From positions 1 through 60,736 of IMG/VR virus record IMGVR_UViG_3300017917_001558: a stretch of 60,736 nucleotides of DNA; one strand, written 5' to 3'. Positions 24,980-33,612 of this stretch are shown piece after piece. This stretch comes from a virus. The position numbers and the translations under genes are program-made. Positions within the stretch are counted from its first letter, which is position 1; every line of letters begins with the position of its first letter. The notes under the pieces were generated by a model, which was given only the letters and a program-made list of their open reading frames with translations, was not told where the DNA came from and did not search any database.

Positions 24980-26131
24980 ATGGCCGACATTACAGAAAAC
25001 GCAGCCCCAGTTCCACCACAGGACATTAACCCAGTAGCCTACGATGACGAAGGTAACCTGTTGCCTGGCTACGAATTAAATGAAAACGGCGACCCTGTTT
25101 TTGTTGGTAATATTCCAACAGCCACGGTTTTTAGTCCCCAACCAGTGCTGCCGTCTGGCGCTGGTCCTGTTGGAACCCCATACGATGATGATGGCAATTT
25201 GAACCCTGGTTGGACTCTTGACGAAGACGGCAACCCTGTGTATGTTGGGGGTACATTTGTCGAACCAGCCACAGCCGAAAGCGCAGAAGCCAGCAGGCTA
25301 GCTGCCATGAAGCTTCGTGCGCAAAGCCAAGCTACATTACAAAGCAGATTTAAAACACCTGGTGATCAAGATTGGCGAGTTCGAATTCAGCTCAGCCCAA
25401 ATTCAGATTATCTGTACAATGACAGCAACCCGGGCATATTAGCACCATTGCGTGCCACAAATGGTGTGCTGTTTCCATACGTTCCGCAGATCACCACAGC
25501 CTATCAAGCCAACTATGATCAGTATGACTTGACACATTCTAACTATCGAGGTATTTTTTATAAAAATTCCAGAGTAAACGACATTCAGATACGTGGAACG
25601 TTTACAGCACAGGATACCAAAGAAGCAGAATACCTGTTGGCAGTGATACACTTCTTCCGCTCAGTAACCAAAATGTTCTATGGGCAAGATTGGCAACGTG
25701 GTACACCACCGCCCATGGTGTTCTTAAGCGGTTTTGGTAACTTCCAATTCAACGGACACCCATGTGTGGTCAGCACGTTTAATTACACCTTGCCCAACGA
25801 TGTTGACTACATACGTGCAACTAACTTTAACAACTATGGCACTAACTTACTTAATCGTAGAACAGCACCACAAAGCTCTCCTGGGGGTATCAATGCTGCT
25901 GGCGCAATACGTTTAGCAAATGCGTTGTTGCCAAAAGGTGCATTGCCAAATATTCCAGCAACTGGACCAGTAAATGGCACAGTGACAAACACACAGTCTA
26001 GCACTTATGTTCCTACTAAGTTAGAAATTGATCTTACATTGATTCCTGTGCAAACCCGCAGTCAAATCAGCAAGCAATTTAGTGCAAAAGAATTTGCCAA
26101 CGGTAACTTAATTAGAGGAGGGTTCTGGTAA
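24980..26131 (+). CDS. Baseplate tail-tube cap/initiator, gp48/gp54-like
   Basis: A 383-aa structural protein (T4 gp48: 364) from the centre of the baseplate where the tail tube begins. The recognisable core runs from about 130: DWRVRIQLSPNSDYLYN, ILAPLRATNGVLFPYVPQIT, YDLTHSNYRGIFYKNSRVND and YLLAVIHFFRSVTKMFYGQD, all familiar from baseplate proteins of aquatic T4-like phages. Residues 19-42 and 62-85 are two copies of a YDD.GNL.PG..L.E.G.PV.VG repeat, absent in T4. gp48 and gp54 are themselves related, so I leave the symbol empty. It is first in the operon and joins gp53 by TAATG. Confidence 0.75.
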   Translation: MADITENAAPVPPQDINPVAYDDEGNLLPGYELNENGDPVFVGNIPTATVFSPQPVLPSGAGPVGTPYDDDGNLNPGWTLDEDGNPVYVGGTFVEPATAESAEASRLAAMKLRAQSQATLQSRFKTPGDQDWRVRIQLSPNSDYLYNDSNPGILAPLRATNGVLFPYVPQITTAYQANYDQYDLTHSNYRGIFYKNSRVNDIQIRGTFTAQDTKEAEYLLAVIHFFRSVTKMFYGQDWQRGTPPPMVFLSGFGNFQFNGHPCVVSTFNYTLPNDVDYIRATNFNNYGTNLLNRRTAPQSSPGGINAAGAIRLANALLPKGALPNIPATGPVNGTVTNTQSSTYVPTKLEIDLTLIPVQTRSQISKQFSAKEFANGNLIRGGFW

Positions 26132-26430
26132 TGGCACAATATAATTCAACCAGTCCTTACTTTGAAACTGGTTACAGTCAATTTTTTCTTGACGTCATGG
26201 TCAACAGACCTATACCCAAGCAAGATGACGATCTTACGTTTACAATTAACACTACCTATCAGTATAGACCTGATTTGTTGGCCTATGACTTGTATGGTAC
26301 TGGTGGATTGTGGTGGGTGTTCTATCAACGAAATCCCAACACGCTGACTGCTCCACCACTGGACTTTACTGTTGGGACTACAATTTTCTTGCCAAAAGTT
26401 TCTACGCTGAAATCAGCACTGGGATTTTAA
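26131..26430 (+). CDS. 53: Baseplate wedge protein gp53-like
   Basis: Ninety-nine residues, about half of T4 gp53 (196 aa), with the family core YQYRPDLLAYDLYGTGGLWW, then VFYQRNPNTLTAPPLDFTVG and the ending TTIFLPK. This part resembles a LysM-like domain. It takes part in joining wedges to the baseplate hub. AGGAGGG lies shortly upstream of the ATG, which overlaps the preceding stop. It is probably complete and simply shorter than in T4. Confidence 0.85.
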   Translation: MAQYNSTSPYFETGYSQFFLDVMVNRPIPKQDDDLTFTINTTYQYRPDLLAYDLYGTGGLWWVFYQRNPNTLTAPPLDFTVGTTIFLPKVSTLKSALGF

Positions 26431-26433
26431 AGT

Positions 26434-29400
26434 ATGGCCTGGATAATCAATCAGGATAGAAATACCGGCGGCTGGTATGTTGAAAATACTGACACAAGTA
26501 AAAAATACTATGCTGGTGACCCAGGCGCAGCTATTAGTGATGCCATACGAGAAGGCGACATGCCTGCATCGCTTAGAAGCACGTTGTTAGCAGAAGCTCG
26601 AGCAGTTACTAACGCACAAACTGCTACACAGCCTGCACCGCCTGCTACAGCATCACAAACAGTGCAAGACGATGCATCGCAGGGACCCAACAAACCTGCT
26701 GCACAAGTAGTAAACGCTAATGGTAGAGTAGTTACACCTCCTAGCGTAACACCACCAACCAATGCTGACAATGTTGCCACGCAGACAACTGGTGACGTTG
26801 ACAGAGGTACGGCTGCACCAACAAGAACAATTGAACAAACTCAGGCAACCAATGGCTATGACGGGACCACAGGCATTAACATTAGAGCAGAAGATGGTAC
26901 ATTATCAAATCTAAGAAGAAACCCTGAAACTGGCGAGTTATATGATGCATCAGGTATACCCGGGGGTGTTGACTTAAAAACTGAGCCAGGACAAGGCGCA
27001 CCCAGCGATGATCGAGGAACACCAACAGCACAAACCACACAAGATGAGTCAAATGCAGCTAGAAACACAATTATCAAAGTTGTGCCACAGCCTAATGTTC
27101 TTGACAAATATGCTAGTTACAGCTATGTGGCGTCAGTATATCTTGTAACAGATGTACAATACAAACGATTGCTCACTAGTCAAAGCAAGAAAATTGACGG
27201 TTATCAACTGTTGTTTCAAAGTGGTGGCGCTCCAAACAACGTTGGAGGAGTGCGGCAACCACCACCAGCACCAGTAGAACTTACAGAAAATGATGGCACA
27301 AAATCCTCATACACTCCTGAGTCTCCAACTTATCCTGACGGTGGTCGCAACCCATTTTTTGACACTGACTTTTACATTGACTCAATTACCTTAGACACTT
27401 CACCCATTGGCAAAGGTTCTGGTGCTGCTCACATGACAGCTGGTTTAAAATTCACTGTGATTGAACCCATGGGAATTACCTTGATTGACCGGTTGTATGA
27501 TGCTGTGCAAAACGCTTCACAAAAAGATGAGCAAGGTCGTCCTGTAAACTATACCGCAGCAACTTACTTGATGGTGATACGTTTTTATGGTTATGATGAG
27601 GATGGCAACCAAGTGGTACCAATCAAAGGCAGCATCATTGATGAAGATGGCAAAAGTGATCCTTTGGCAGTAGTAGAAAAATTTATTCCGTTTCAAGTAG
27701 CAAGTATTAACTGGAGTGTAGGATCTAAACTTGTAACATATGAGTGGGATTGTGTGCCCCAAGGTCAAATTGTTGGCGGCTACAGCGCACGTGGCACAAT
27801 TCCATTTGATGTGCAGTTGGTAGATTCTACTGTGGGCGGCTTGTTATCCGGTGATGCAAAATATGCTTCTGCTGCTGCACCAGCTGATAACCCAGGTAAA
27901 TCAACAACCACACAGCCTGGCGGAGGACGTGGCAGCTCCAATGACCCTCGACGCACTGATGCTGCTAGTACACAAGCACCTTCCAAGGCCAATGCTGCGC
28001 CCACAGATAAAAAAACAGTGACACAGGGTCTCATGGGAGCCATGAATGACTTCCAAGCAGAACTTGTTAAAAAAGGTGTGTACGAAGTAGCAGATGAATA
28101 CAGTATAGAGTTTTTAGGCATTGAAGGTGTAGGCGCTGAAAAAATACGTGACGCCAAACTGCAATTGCCAAATACCAAAATAGACAAAGCAAAAACTGCC
28201 TCGGGTAAGCCAGCTACTGAAGACCCCAAAGGTGTAGACCCTAAACGCCAGCAAGTTGATTCAGTAAGTCGCAGCTTTAGTATTGTTGCCGGTCAACAGC
28301 TATTGCAAGCCATTGAGTTGGCTATTCGCAATTCTGCTTACATTACTGATCAAAGTTTGGTAATTGTGAACCCTGACGGAACACAACAGCCAAACCCTGG
28401 TGCAAGTGGAAAACCCATGACATGGTTCAGCATCAGCATGACTGCTGAACCTATCAAGTATGACTATTTGCGCAACGACAAAGCCTACAAAATCAAATAC
28501 ACAGTGGCACCGTTTATTGTGAAAAATTTCAACAGTAAATATTTTCCTGTCAGCAAATTTTCAGGTGTACACAAAAGTTATCCTTACTGGTTTACTGGAA
28601 AGAATACTGCGGTGCTGGACTACAGTGAAACACTCAACGCCTTGTATAGCTTAACAGTCAGCGGTGGTGATAGCAAAAACAGCTTGGCAGCAGAAACACG
28701 CAAGCGAGTAACTTCCAGCATGCGTGATATTATCAAGTACAACTATGATCCTCGCAGTACGCAGTCAAGCCAAGGTGCAGATGGTAAAAGTTATGAACCC
28801 AACGCCAACGCTGCTGAAATACTGTACAGCCCTGGAGACTTGGCTGAAACCAAAGTTAAAATTTTAGGTGACCCTGCTTGGATACAACAAGGCAGTTTGT
28901 TCAAAGACGTCACCGATGCCACGTTCAAAGGTGAAGTTGTTAGCTCAGGATTTAACCCTGACGGCAGCATTGCGTTTGACACTCAAGACATTTTGTTTGA
29001 AGTTGTTTGGCAGCGCCCAGAAGATTATGATCTTGTTACTGGTGTCGCAGACCCTTACAGCCGTACACAAAAAAATGCAGCCTACAAGCGAGAGCCAATT
29101 CAAAGTCGTGTGTACTATTGTACCAAGGTAATTAGTGAATTCCGCCAAGGTCGATTTGAACAAACCTTGCACGGATCACTGTACCTATTCCCCAAACAAG
29201 ATGGGTCCAACACTGCTGACGCAGCGGCAGCAGCTTCTTCGTCATCTGAAGCTGACGCAGAATTGTTACGCGAAAGTCGCAGGGGCAATGCCAGCGCAGC
29301 CGCCAAGCCAGCAACTCAGGCAAGTATACGAGCTGTTGACAATGCTATTGACGCTGGAACAAAATCTTTTGCTGCAACAGATCCACGACGGTTAGACATT

Positions 29401-29787
29401 GGCGATGGCGGCAAAGCAGCTATTGTTGGTAGCCAGCAAGCACAAGTATCTGGTGCTAGAGAATTTGCCAGCAATGGCGGTGGTGCAGCATTTGGTAATC
29501 CAAACTTAACACGACAAGGTGTTGCAGCAAACTCACAACTTGCTCCAGCCGGTAGTCCAGGCAACCCAACAAGTGGTGCAGCCACTGGCAGCGCAGCTGG
29601 CGGGGCAACAGGAGAAAATATCAGCGAAGTGGACACAGCAGTGGTGTCAGCACCTCCTAAATTACCTAGCAGACCAATCGCGCCAGGAAGTTTGAGAGAT
29701 ATTCAAAGACAGCGCCAGGCTCAAGCTAGCGGAAGCCCGACTAGCACAACCGAGCCTCAAAATCAACAAATAGTCATAGAAAGATAA
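26434..29787 (+). CDS. Large baseplate-region structural protein, unassigned
   Basis: An 1117-residue protein between gp53 and gp5. Residues about 30-215 and 920-1117 are Ala/Gln/Thr/Ser/Pro-rich, probably disordered. Ordered blocks include KYASYSYVASVYLVTDVQYK near 224, FFDTDFYIDSITLDTSPIGK near 305, LKFTVIEPMGITLIDRLYDA near 330 and WFSISMTAEPIKYDYLRNDK near 660. I recall large proteins at this position in cyanophage genomes (sometimes labelled VrlC), but no role is established. Its position suggests a hub or central baseplate component, possibly standing in for T4 gp27-type function, which is inference. No ribosome site is clear; the start is 3 bp after gp53. Confidence 0.65.
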   Translation: MAWIINQDRNTGGWYVENTDTSKKYYAGDPGAAISDAIREGDMPASLRSTLLAEARAVTNAQTATQPAPPATASQTVQDDASQGPNKPAAQVVNANGRVVTPPSVTPPTNADNVATQTTGDVDRGTAAPTRTIEQTQATNGYDGTTGINIRAEDGTLSNLRRNPETGELYDASGIPGGVDLKTEPGQGAPSDDRGTPTAQTTQDESNAARNTIIKVVPQPNVLDKYASYSYVASVYLVTDVQYKRLLTSQSKKIDGYQLLFQSGGAPNNVGGVRQPPPAPVELTENDGTKSSYTPESPTYPDGGRNPFFDTDFYIDSITLDTSPIGKGSGAAHMTAGLKFTVIEPMGITLIDRLYDAVQNASQKDEQGRPVNYTAATYLMVIRFYGYDEDGNQVVPIKGSIIDEDGKSDPLAVVEKFIPFQVASINWSVGSKLVTYEWDCVPQGQIVGGYSARGTIPFDVQLVDSTVGGLLSGDAKYASAAAPADNPGKSTTTQPGGGRGSSNDPRRTDAASTQAPSKANAAPTDKKTVTQGLMGAMNDFQAELVKKGVYEVADEYSIEFLGIEGVGAEKIRDAKLQLPNTKIDKAKTASGKPATEDPKGVDPKRQQVDSVSRSFSIVAGQQLLQAIELAIRNSAYITDQSLVIVNPDGTQQPNPGASGKPMTWFSISMTAEPIKYDYLRNDKAYKIKYTVAPFIVKNFNSKYFPVSKFSGVHKSYPYWFTGKNTAVLDYSETLNALYSLTVSGGDSKNSLAAETRKRVTSSMRDIIKYNYDPRSTQSSQGADGKSYEPNANAAEILYSPGDLAETKVKILGDPAWIQQGSLFKDVTDATFKGEVVSSGFNPDGSIAFDTQDILFEVVWQRPEDYDLVTGVADPYSRTQKNAAYKREPIQSRVYYCTKVISEFRQGRFEQTLHGSLYLFPKQDGSNTADAAAAASSSSEADAELLRESRRGNASAAAKPATQASIRAVDNAIDAGTKSFAATDPRRLDIGDGGKAAIVGSQQAQVSGAREFASNGGGAAFGNPNLTRQGVAANSQLAPAGSPGNPTSGAATGSAAGGATGENISEVDTAVVSAPPKLPSRPIAPGSLRDIQRQRQAQASGSPTSTTEPQNQQIVIER

Positions 29788-29796
29788 GGAACAAGC

Positions 29797-31314
29797 ATGG
29801 CAGAAAGTGTACAACGCAGTAGTGGACGTCCGCAAAATTATAAGATGGATCGCGGTGGCGTTCCAGCAGAATTTGGCCCGTTTACTGGCGTAGTAATGAG
29901 CACCGTAGATCCCACGAGATCGGGCCGCCTGCGTGTCTATATTGAAGCATTTTCTGATGGTGGTCCTGCTGCCATGGATGACGAGTCAAAGTGGACTACA
30001 GTAAGTTACATGCAGCCATTTGGCGGATCAACCCCGTTGTCCACAACTGATGGTCAAACTGACAACTATGGTGCTTACCCAGGAAATCCCAACAGCTATG
30101 GCATGTGGTTTACTCCTCCTGACGTTGGGGTAACTGTAGTTTGTATTTTCATCAACGGCGACAGAAGTCAAGGTTTTTATATTGGTGTTATTCCTGCACA
30201 AGGACTAGGCAATATGTATCCTGCAATTGCTGCCAGTACCCGCTATGAGGTTGGCAACGCTAACCAAGAAGCATATTTTGCCAAAGCAACAAGATTACCT
30301 GTCACTGAAATTAACGTCAACAACGACGGCGTGTTTAATGATCCAAGATTTTTTGAACAGACTAAACCAGTGCATGGTTATCTAGCACAAGCCCTGTTTC
30401 AGCAAGGACTTATTGAAGATATAGAGCGCGGCACAATACGTAGTTCAAGTCAGCGAGAATCGCCCAGTGCAGTATTTGGAGTCAATACCCCTGGCATTCC
30501 AATTTATCAAGGTGGCATGAATCCCAATGACATACGTACCAAACTTGATGCTGGAGAAATTAAGCCAAGTGATGCCAAAGTAATTGGGCGTGTAGGTGGA
30601 CACAGCTTTGTCATGGACGATGGAGATCTAGACGGCGATAATGCCATGGTACGATTACGTACCAGTCTAGGACATCAAATCACAATGAGTGACACAGGGA
30701 ATTTTTTCTATATTATTCATGCCAATGGACAAACTTGGTTAGAGTTTGGAGTTGAAGGTACAGTAGATGTCTACGCCACTAACTCCGTAAACGTGCGCAC
30801 CAAAGGAGATATTAACTTACATGCTGATAGAGATCTAAACATGTTTGCAGGGCGCAATATAAAAATGAAAAGCATGGAAGCCATGCAACTTGAAAGTGCA
30901 ACGTCTATTACTATGTACTCACAAGCAGAGCTTAAGATGTATAGCAAGGCTGCAATTTCTGTCAAAGCAGACGGATCTCTAGCATTAGACAGTGCCAGCG
31001 GAAGTTGGAATGGCGGCAGCGCAATAACCCTCAGTGCTGGCAGTATTGATCTCAATGGTCCTGCAGCCGCCAAAGTGTCTGCTCCTAATCCAATAACAAA
31101 AACAATATTAGATGATACAGAGTTTGATACTAGCAAAGGCTGGCAAGTCAAACCTGATGGTTTGGAAAGTGTGGTCAGCAGAGCTCCTACGCACGAACCT
31201 TATCCGTATCACAACAAAGGAGTTGATTCTAAAACTGCCTTTGAAGATGGAAAACCAAGTCCCCCACCTGGTGCAGTTCCTGTGCCACCCGGGGTAGAAA
31301 TACAGGCCAAATAA
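29797..31314 (+). CDS. 5: Baseplate hub spike protein gp5-like, no lysozyme domain seen
   Basis: The central needle under the tail tube. The 505 aa (T4 gp5: 575) contain an OB-fold: FTGVVMSTVDPTRSGRLRVY near 29, WFTPPDVGVTVVCIFINGDR near 107 and GFYIGVIPAQ. A middle part includes VGGHSFVMDDGDLDGDN near 268, then strand-rich repeats near 325-430 (VNVRTKGDINLHADRDLNMF) that would form the beta-helix needle. The T4 lysozyme domain (catalytic E..D..T) is not recognisable. AAGGAA precedes the start by 5 bases. It lies between two large structural genes. Confidence 0.88.
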   Translation: MAESVQRSSGRPQNYKMDRGGVPAEFGPFTGVVMSTVDPTRSGRLRVYIEAFSDGGPAAMDDESKWTTVSYMQPFGGSTPLSTTDGQTDNYGAYPGNPNSYGMWFTPPDVGVTVVCIFINGDRSQGFYIGVIPAQGLGNMYPAIAASTRYEVGNANQEAYFAKATRLPVTEINVNNDGVFNDPRFFEQTKPVHGYLAQALFQQGLIEDIERGTIRSSSQRESPSAVFGVNTPGIPIYQGGMNPNDIRTKLDAGEIKPSDAKVIGRVGGHSFVMDDGDLDGDNAMVRLRTSLGHQITMSDTGNFFYIIHANGQTWLEFGVEGTVDVYATNSVNVRTKGDINLHADRDLNMFAGRNIKMKSMEAMQLESATSITMYSQAELKMYSKAAISVKADGSLALDSASGSWNGGSAITLSAGSIDLNGPAAAKVSAPNPITKTILDDTEFDTSKGWQVKPDGLESVVSRAPTHEPYPYHNKGVDSKTAFEDGKPSPPPGAVPVPPGVEIQAK

Positions 31315-31315
31315 C

Positions 31316-33172
31316 ATGGGTTCATTTACATTCAATCTTGATAGCATTAAGTCTACTGCAAGCACCACAGTTGATCGTGGTCTATATGCATCTACTAAAG
31401 ATGAAGACTTAAATTATATTGGCAATGATACAATTGTTTGGGACCGTATCAATGGTGAACGTCTTCGTAGAGGGTTAGCAAGTTTAACTGAACTTGGCAC
31501 ACCTCGTCCAGATGAGAACACACCTGCTACAGCCGCTGAAGCAACTAATCCCGATGGCACAGCAAAAACATTTGTTATTAACGGTCCTCCAGGCATGACC
31601 TTTGAGCAGGCCAAAGCTATTTTTGAAAAGCAAGCTAAAACTGGTGGCCTAGTAGGATTCAAGCCTGGTGATGCGCTAAGTGCTGCAACTCAGGCAGCAG
31701 ACGGATTACCATCAGCTCAAGCAGCGTTGGCTCAAGCACAATCAGGTGTGTCAGGTGCATTTGGCAGTATACCAGGTGCGGCTGCTGCCTTGGGAGGTAT
31801 AAGCAAAAGTCTAGGCCCAGCTGGTGGTGCATTGGGCGGAAGCCTTGCAGGTACCGCAGCAGGTTTAACAGGCGCAGTTGGTCCCGCGGTATCTGCGGTT
31901 TCCGGGGCACTGTCATCAGTAAACAGTGCAGTTAGATCAATTGGATCAGCGTTATCTTCAGGTATTGCAGGAACAGGCGCAGCACTTGTTGGTGCTGCTG
32001 GAACTATTGGTTCGGTAGCCACCACAGCCATTCAAACAATCAATCGAGCAATCACAGGAACACCAGTTACTTCACCAATTAACACAGCAAATTTTGTCAA
32101 GACAGACAGTGCTGTGGCGCCAATTGCTAGTTTGTCTGTGCCACAAGTCACTGCTACCATGGCTGCTGCCAAAAATCTTGTGGGCCAAGCATCAAGTGCA
32201 ATAAGCAATACCAAAGGCGTTGGGTCTTTTGGTTTTGATGTCAGTCAGCTTGAAACTGCTGGTTTAGTCAAACCAGGCACAAACGCATTCATTGCTGCCG
32301 GAGCGTCATTAACCAGTGTGCTAAAAGCTCCCAGCGTATGGTCTGGAAAAGGCGGCATCAGTAGTCTTGACTCACTGCTCAAGAGCCCAATGGCACAAAG
32401 TTTAACACAACAGGATTTAATGACCAAAGGTGTAGCTGGCATGGCTGCTGTGGGCATACCAGTTAAAAATCTGTCAGCACAAGGACTGTCGGGCATGGCA
32501 CTAAATGCTGCAAAAAGCCTGCCTAATACCGAGGCGTTTGCCAAAGGACTGCCTATCCCTGGTGACGCCACAGGGACAATAACAGCATCTTTTAATCAAA
32601 ACGTTAGAGATGCTGCTTTTGGGGTAAACTTAGCTGATGCTAAAATTCCAGCACCATTCAAGGCCATTGATATTCCAATACCTAAAAATAACACAGTGAA
32701 TCGAGCCACAGTGGATGCGGCCAGCACTCGTATTGCTGGAAACGACAAGATTCCGCCGCCTAATTATGGACCAAGAGAAGATGCCAATACTGACGTTGCA
32801 GATTTAACTGTTATCCAAGGAAAACTAAGAGAATTGGTCACTCTGGTAAACAAGGCTGCTATCGCCTTGGCCAATGTCAACGAAAAACTAACAGCACTTG
32901 AAAATCAACAAACTATCACCAGTGACGCTTGGGCAGCAATTGAAGCTGAGTATCAAGCCGCACGAGAAGTTTACAACGTTCAAGGGCCTGCTCTAGCAGG
33001 TGAGTACAACAGTTTGCGCGATCGTGCTAGCACCAATGTGCAATTAGTAACAACAAATGATACAAAAACTCTGCAAGAAGTAGTCAAAACATTGGTGGGA
33101 AGAAGCAGAGATATCAAGTCAAGAATTTCTCAGTTATCTAGCAAGATTGAAGGAAGGGGCGAGGGCGAATAA
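31316..33172 (+). CDS. Ala/Gly-rich baseplate-associated protein, unassigned
   Basis: A 618-aa protein starting MGSFTFNLDSIKSTASTTVD. It contains a short conserved-looking block, VINGPPGMTFEQAKAIFEKQ near 88 followed by TGGLVGFKPGD, that I associate with proteins next to gp5 in aquatic T4-like phages. Residues about 140-260 are rich in Ala, Gly and Ser with long hydrophobic stretches that could be helical, though not clearly membrane segments. The C-terminal 100 residues look helical and charged (LAGEYNSLRDRASTNVQ). It starts 1 bp after gp5 and probably forms part of the baseplate or tail tip. Function is not known. Confidence 0.6.
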   Translation: MGSFTFNLDSIKSTASTTVDRGLYASTKDEDLNYIGNDTIVWDRINGERLRRGLASLTELGTPRPDENTPATAAEATNPDGTAKTFVINGPPGMTFEQAKAIFEKQAKTGGLVGFKPGDALSAATQAADGLPSAQAALAQAQSGVSGAFGSIPGAAAALGGISKSLGPAGGALGGSLAGTAAGLTGAVGPAVSAVSGALSSVNSAVRSIGSALSSGIAGTGAALVGAAGTIGSVATTAIQTINRAITGTPVTSPINTANFVKTDSAVAPIASLSVPQVTATMAAAKNLVGQASSAISNTKGVGSFGFDVSQLETAGLVKPGTNAFIAAGASLTSVLKAPSVWSGKGGISSLDSLLKSPMAQSLTQQDLMTKGVAGMAAVGIPVKNLSAQGLSGMALNAAKSLPNTEAFAKGLPIPGDATGTITASFNQNVRDAAFGVNLADAKIPAPFKAIDIPIPKNNTVNRATVDAASTRIAGNDKIPPPNYGPREDANTDVADLTVIQGKLRELVTLVNKAAIALANVNEKLTALENQQTITSDAWAAIEAEYQAAREVYNVQGPALAGEYNSLRDRASTNVQLVTTNDTKTLQEVVKTLVGRSRDIKSRISQLSSKIEGRGEGE

Positions 33173-33176
33173 CCCT

Positions 33177-33184
33177 GCTAAATA
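33177..33184 (+). promoter_or_regulatory. Late promoter box GCTAAATA before gp25
   Basis: The octamer GCTAAATA is followed by TTTCT then the gp25 ATG, exactly the same 5-base distance as the box at 4093-4100. No ribosome site lies in between. Confidence 0.5.
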
Positions 33185-33189
33185 TTTCT

Positions 33190-33567
33190 ATGGCACAAAC
33201 ATTCATTGGCTTTAACACACAAGGGCAGTACAAAAAGTTTACATTGACAGACTTTCCCTTGATCAAACGCGACTTGCTAAATGCTTTTAACATTCGCCAA
33301 GGTCAGCTGCCTGGCCGCCCTGAGTATGGTACTGTGATATGGGACTTTTTGTTTGAAGCACAGCTAGAAGAATTACAAGCAGCAATACGCCGAGAAATAC
33401 AACGTGTAGCTGGAGGTGATCCTCGATTTTATATCAATGATATTCAATCTTTCCCCCAAGACAACGGCATACTTTGCCAAATTGAGATCACAGTTGTGCC
33501 TAGCACAAATTCTGAAATACTGGCGATATTCTTTGATCAAGTACAACGAAACGCTTCCTATGTATAA
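33190..33567 (+). CDS. 25: Baseplate wedge protein gp25-like
   Basis: A 125-aa sheath-initiating wedge protein (T4 gp25: 132 aa; GPW/gp25 family). Family elements are present: DFPLIKRDLLNAFNIRQGQL near 21, PEYGTVIWDFLFEAQLEE, an amphipathic helix EELQAAIRREIQRV and the strand CQIEITVVPSTN near the end. It is complete. There is no ribosome site between the late box and the ATG, so its translation may be leaderless or coupled. Confidence 0.93.
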   Translation: MAQTFIGFNTQGQYKKFTLTDFPLIKRDLLNAFNIRQGQLPGRPEYGTVIWDFLFEAQLEELQAAIRREIQRVAGGDPRFYINDIQSFPQDNGILCQIEITVVPSTNSEILAIFFDQVQRNASYV

Positions 33568-33586
33568 CTAAGCCGTTTTTAGTCTC

Positions 33587-33594
33587 GATAAATA
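33587..33594 (+). promoter_or_regulatory. Late promoter box GATAAATA before gp6
   Basis: GATAAATA ends 18 bases before the gp6 ATG, with AAGAGG in between as ribosome site. This is a conventional spacing, unlike the box before gp25. Confidence 0.65.
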
Positions 33595-33612
33595 AAAGAA
33601 GAGGCTTAAAGA

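Noticed and set aside
29797-31314. Lysozyme domain in gp5-like protein
   Set aside because: I looked for the T4-lysozyme E...D...T core between the OB-fold and the needle and could not find it.
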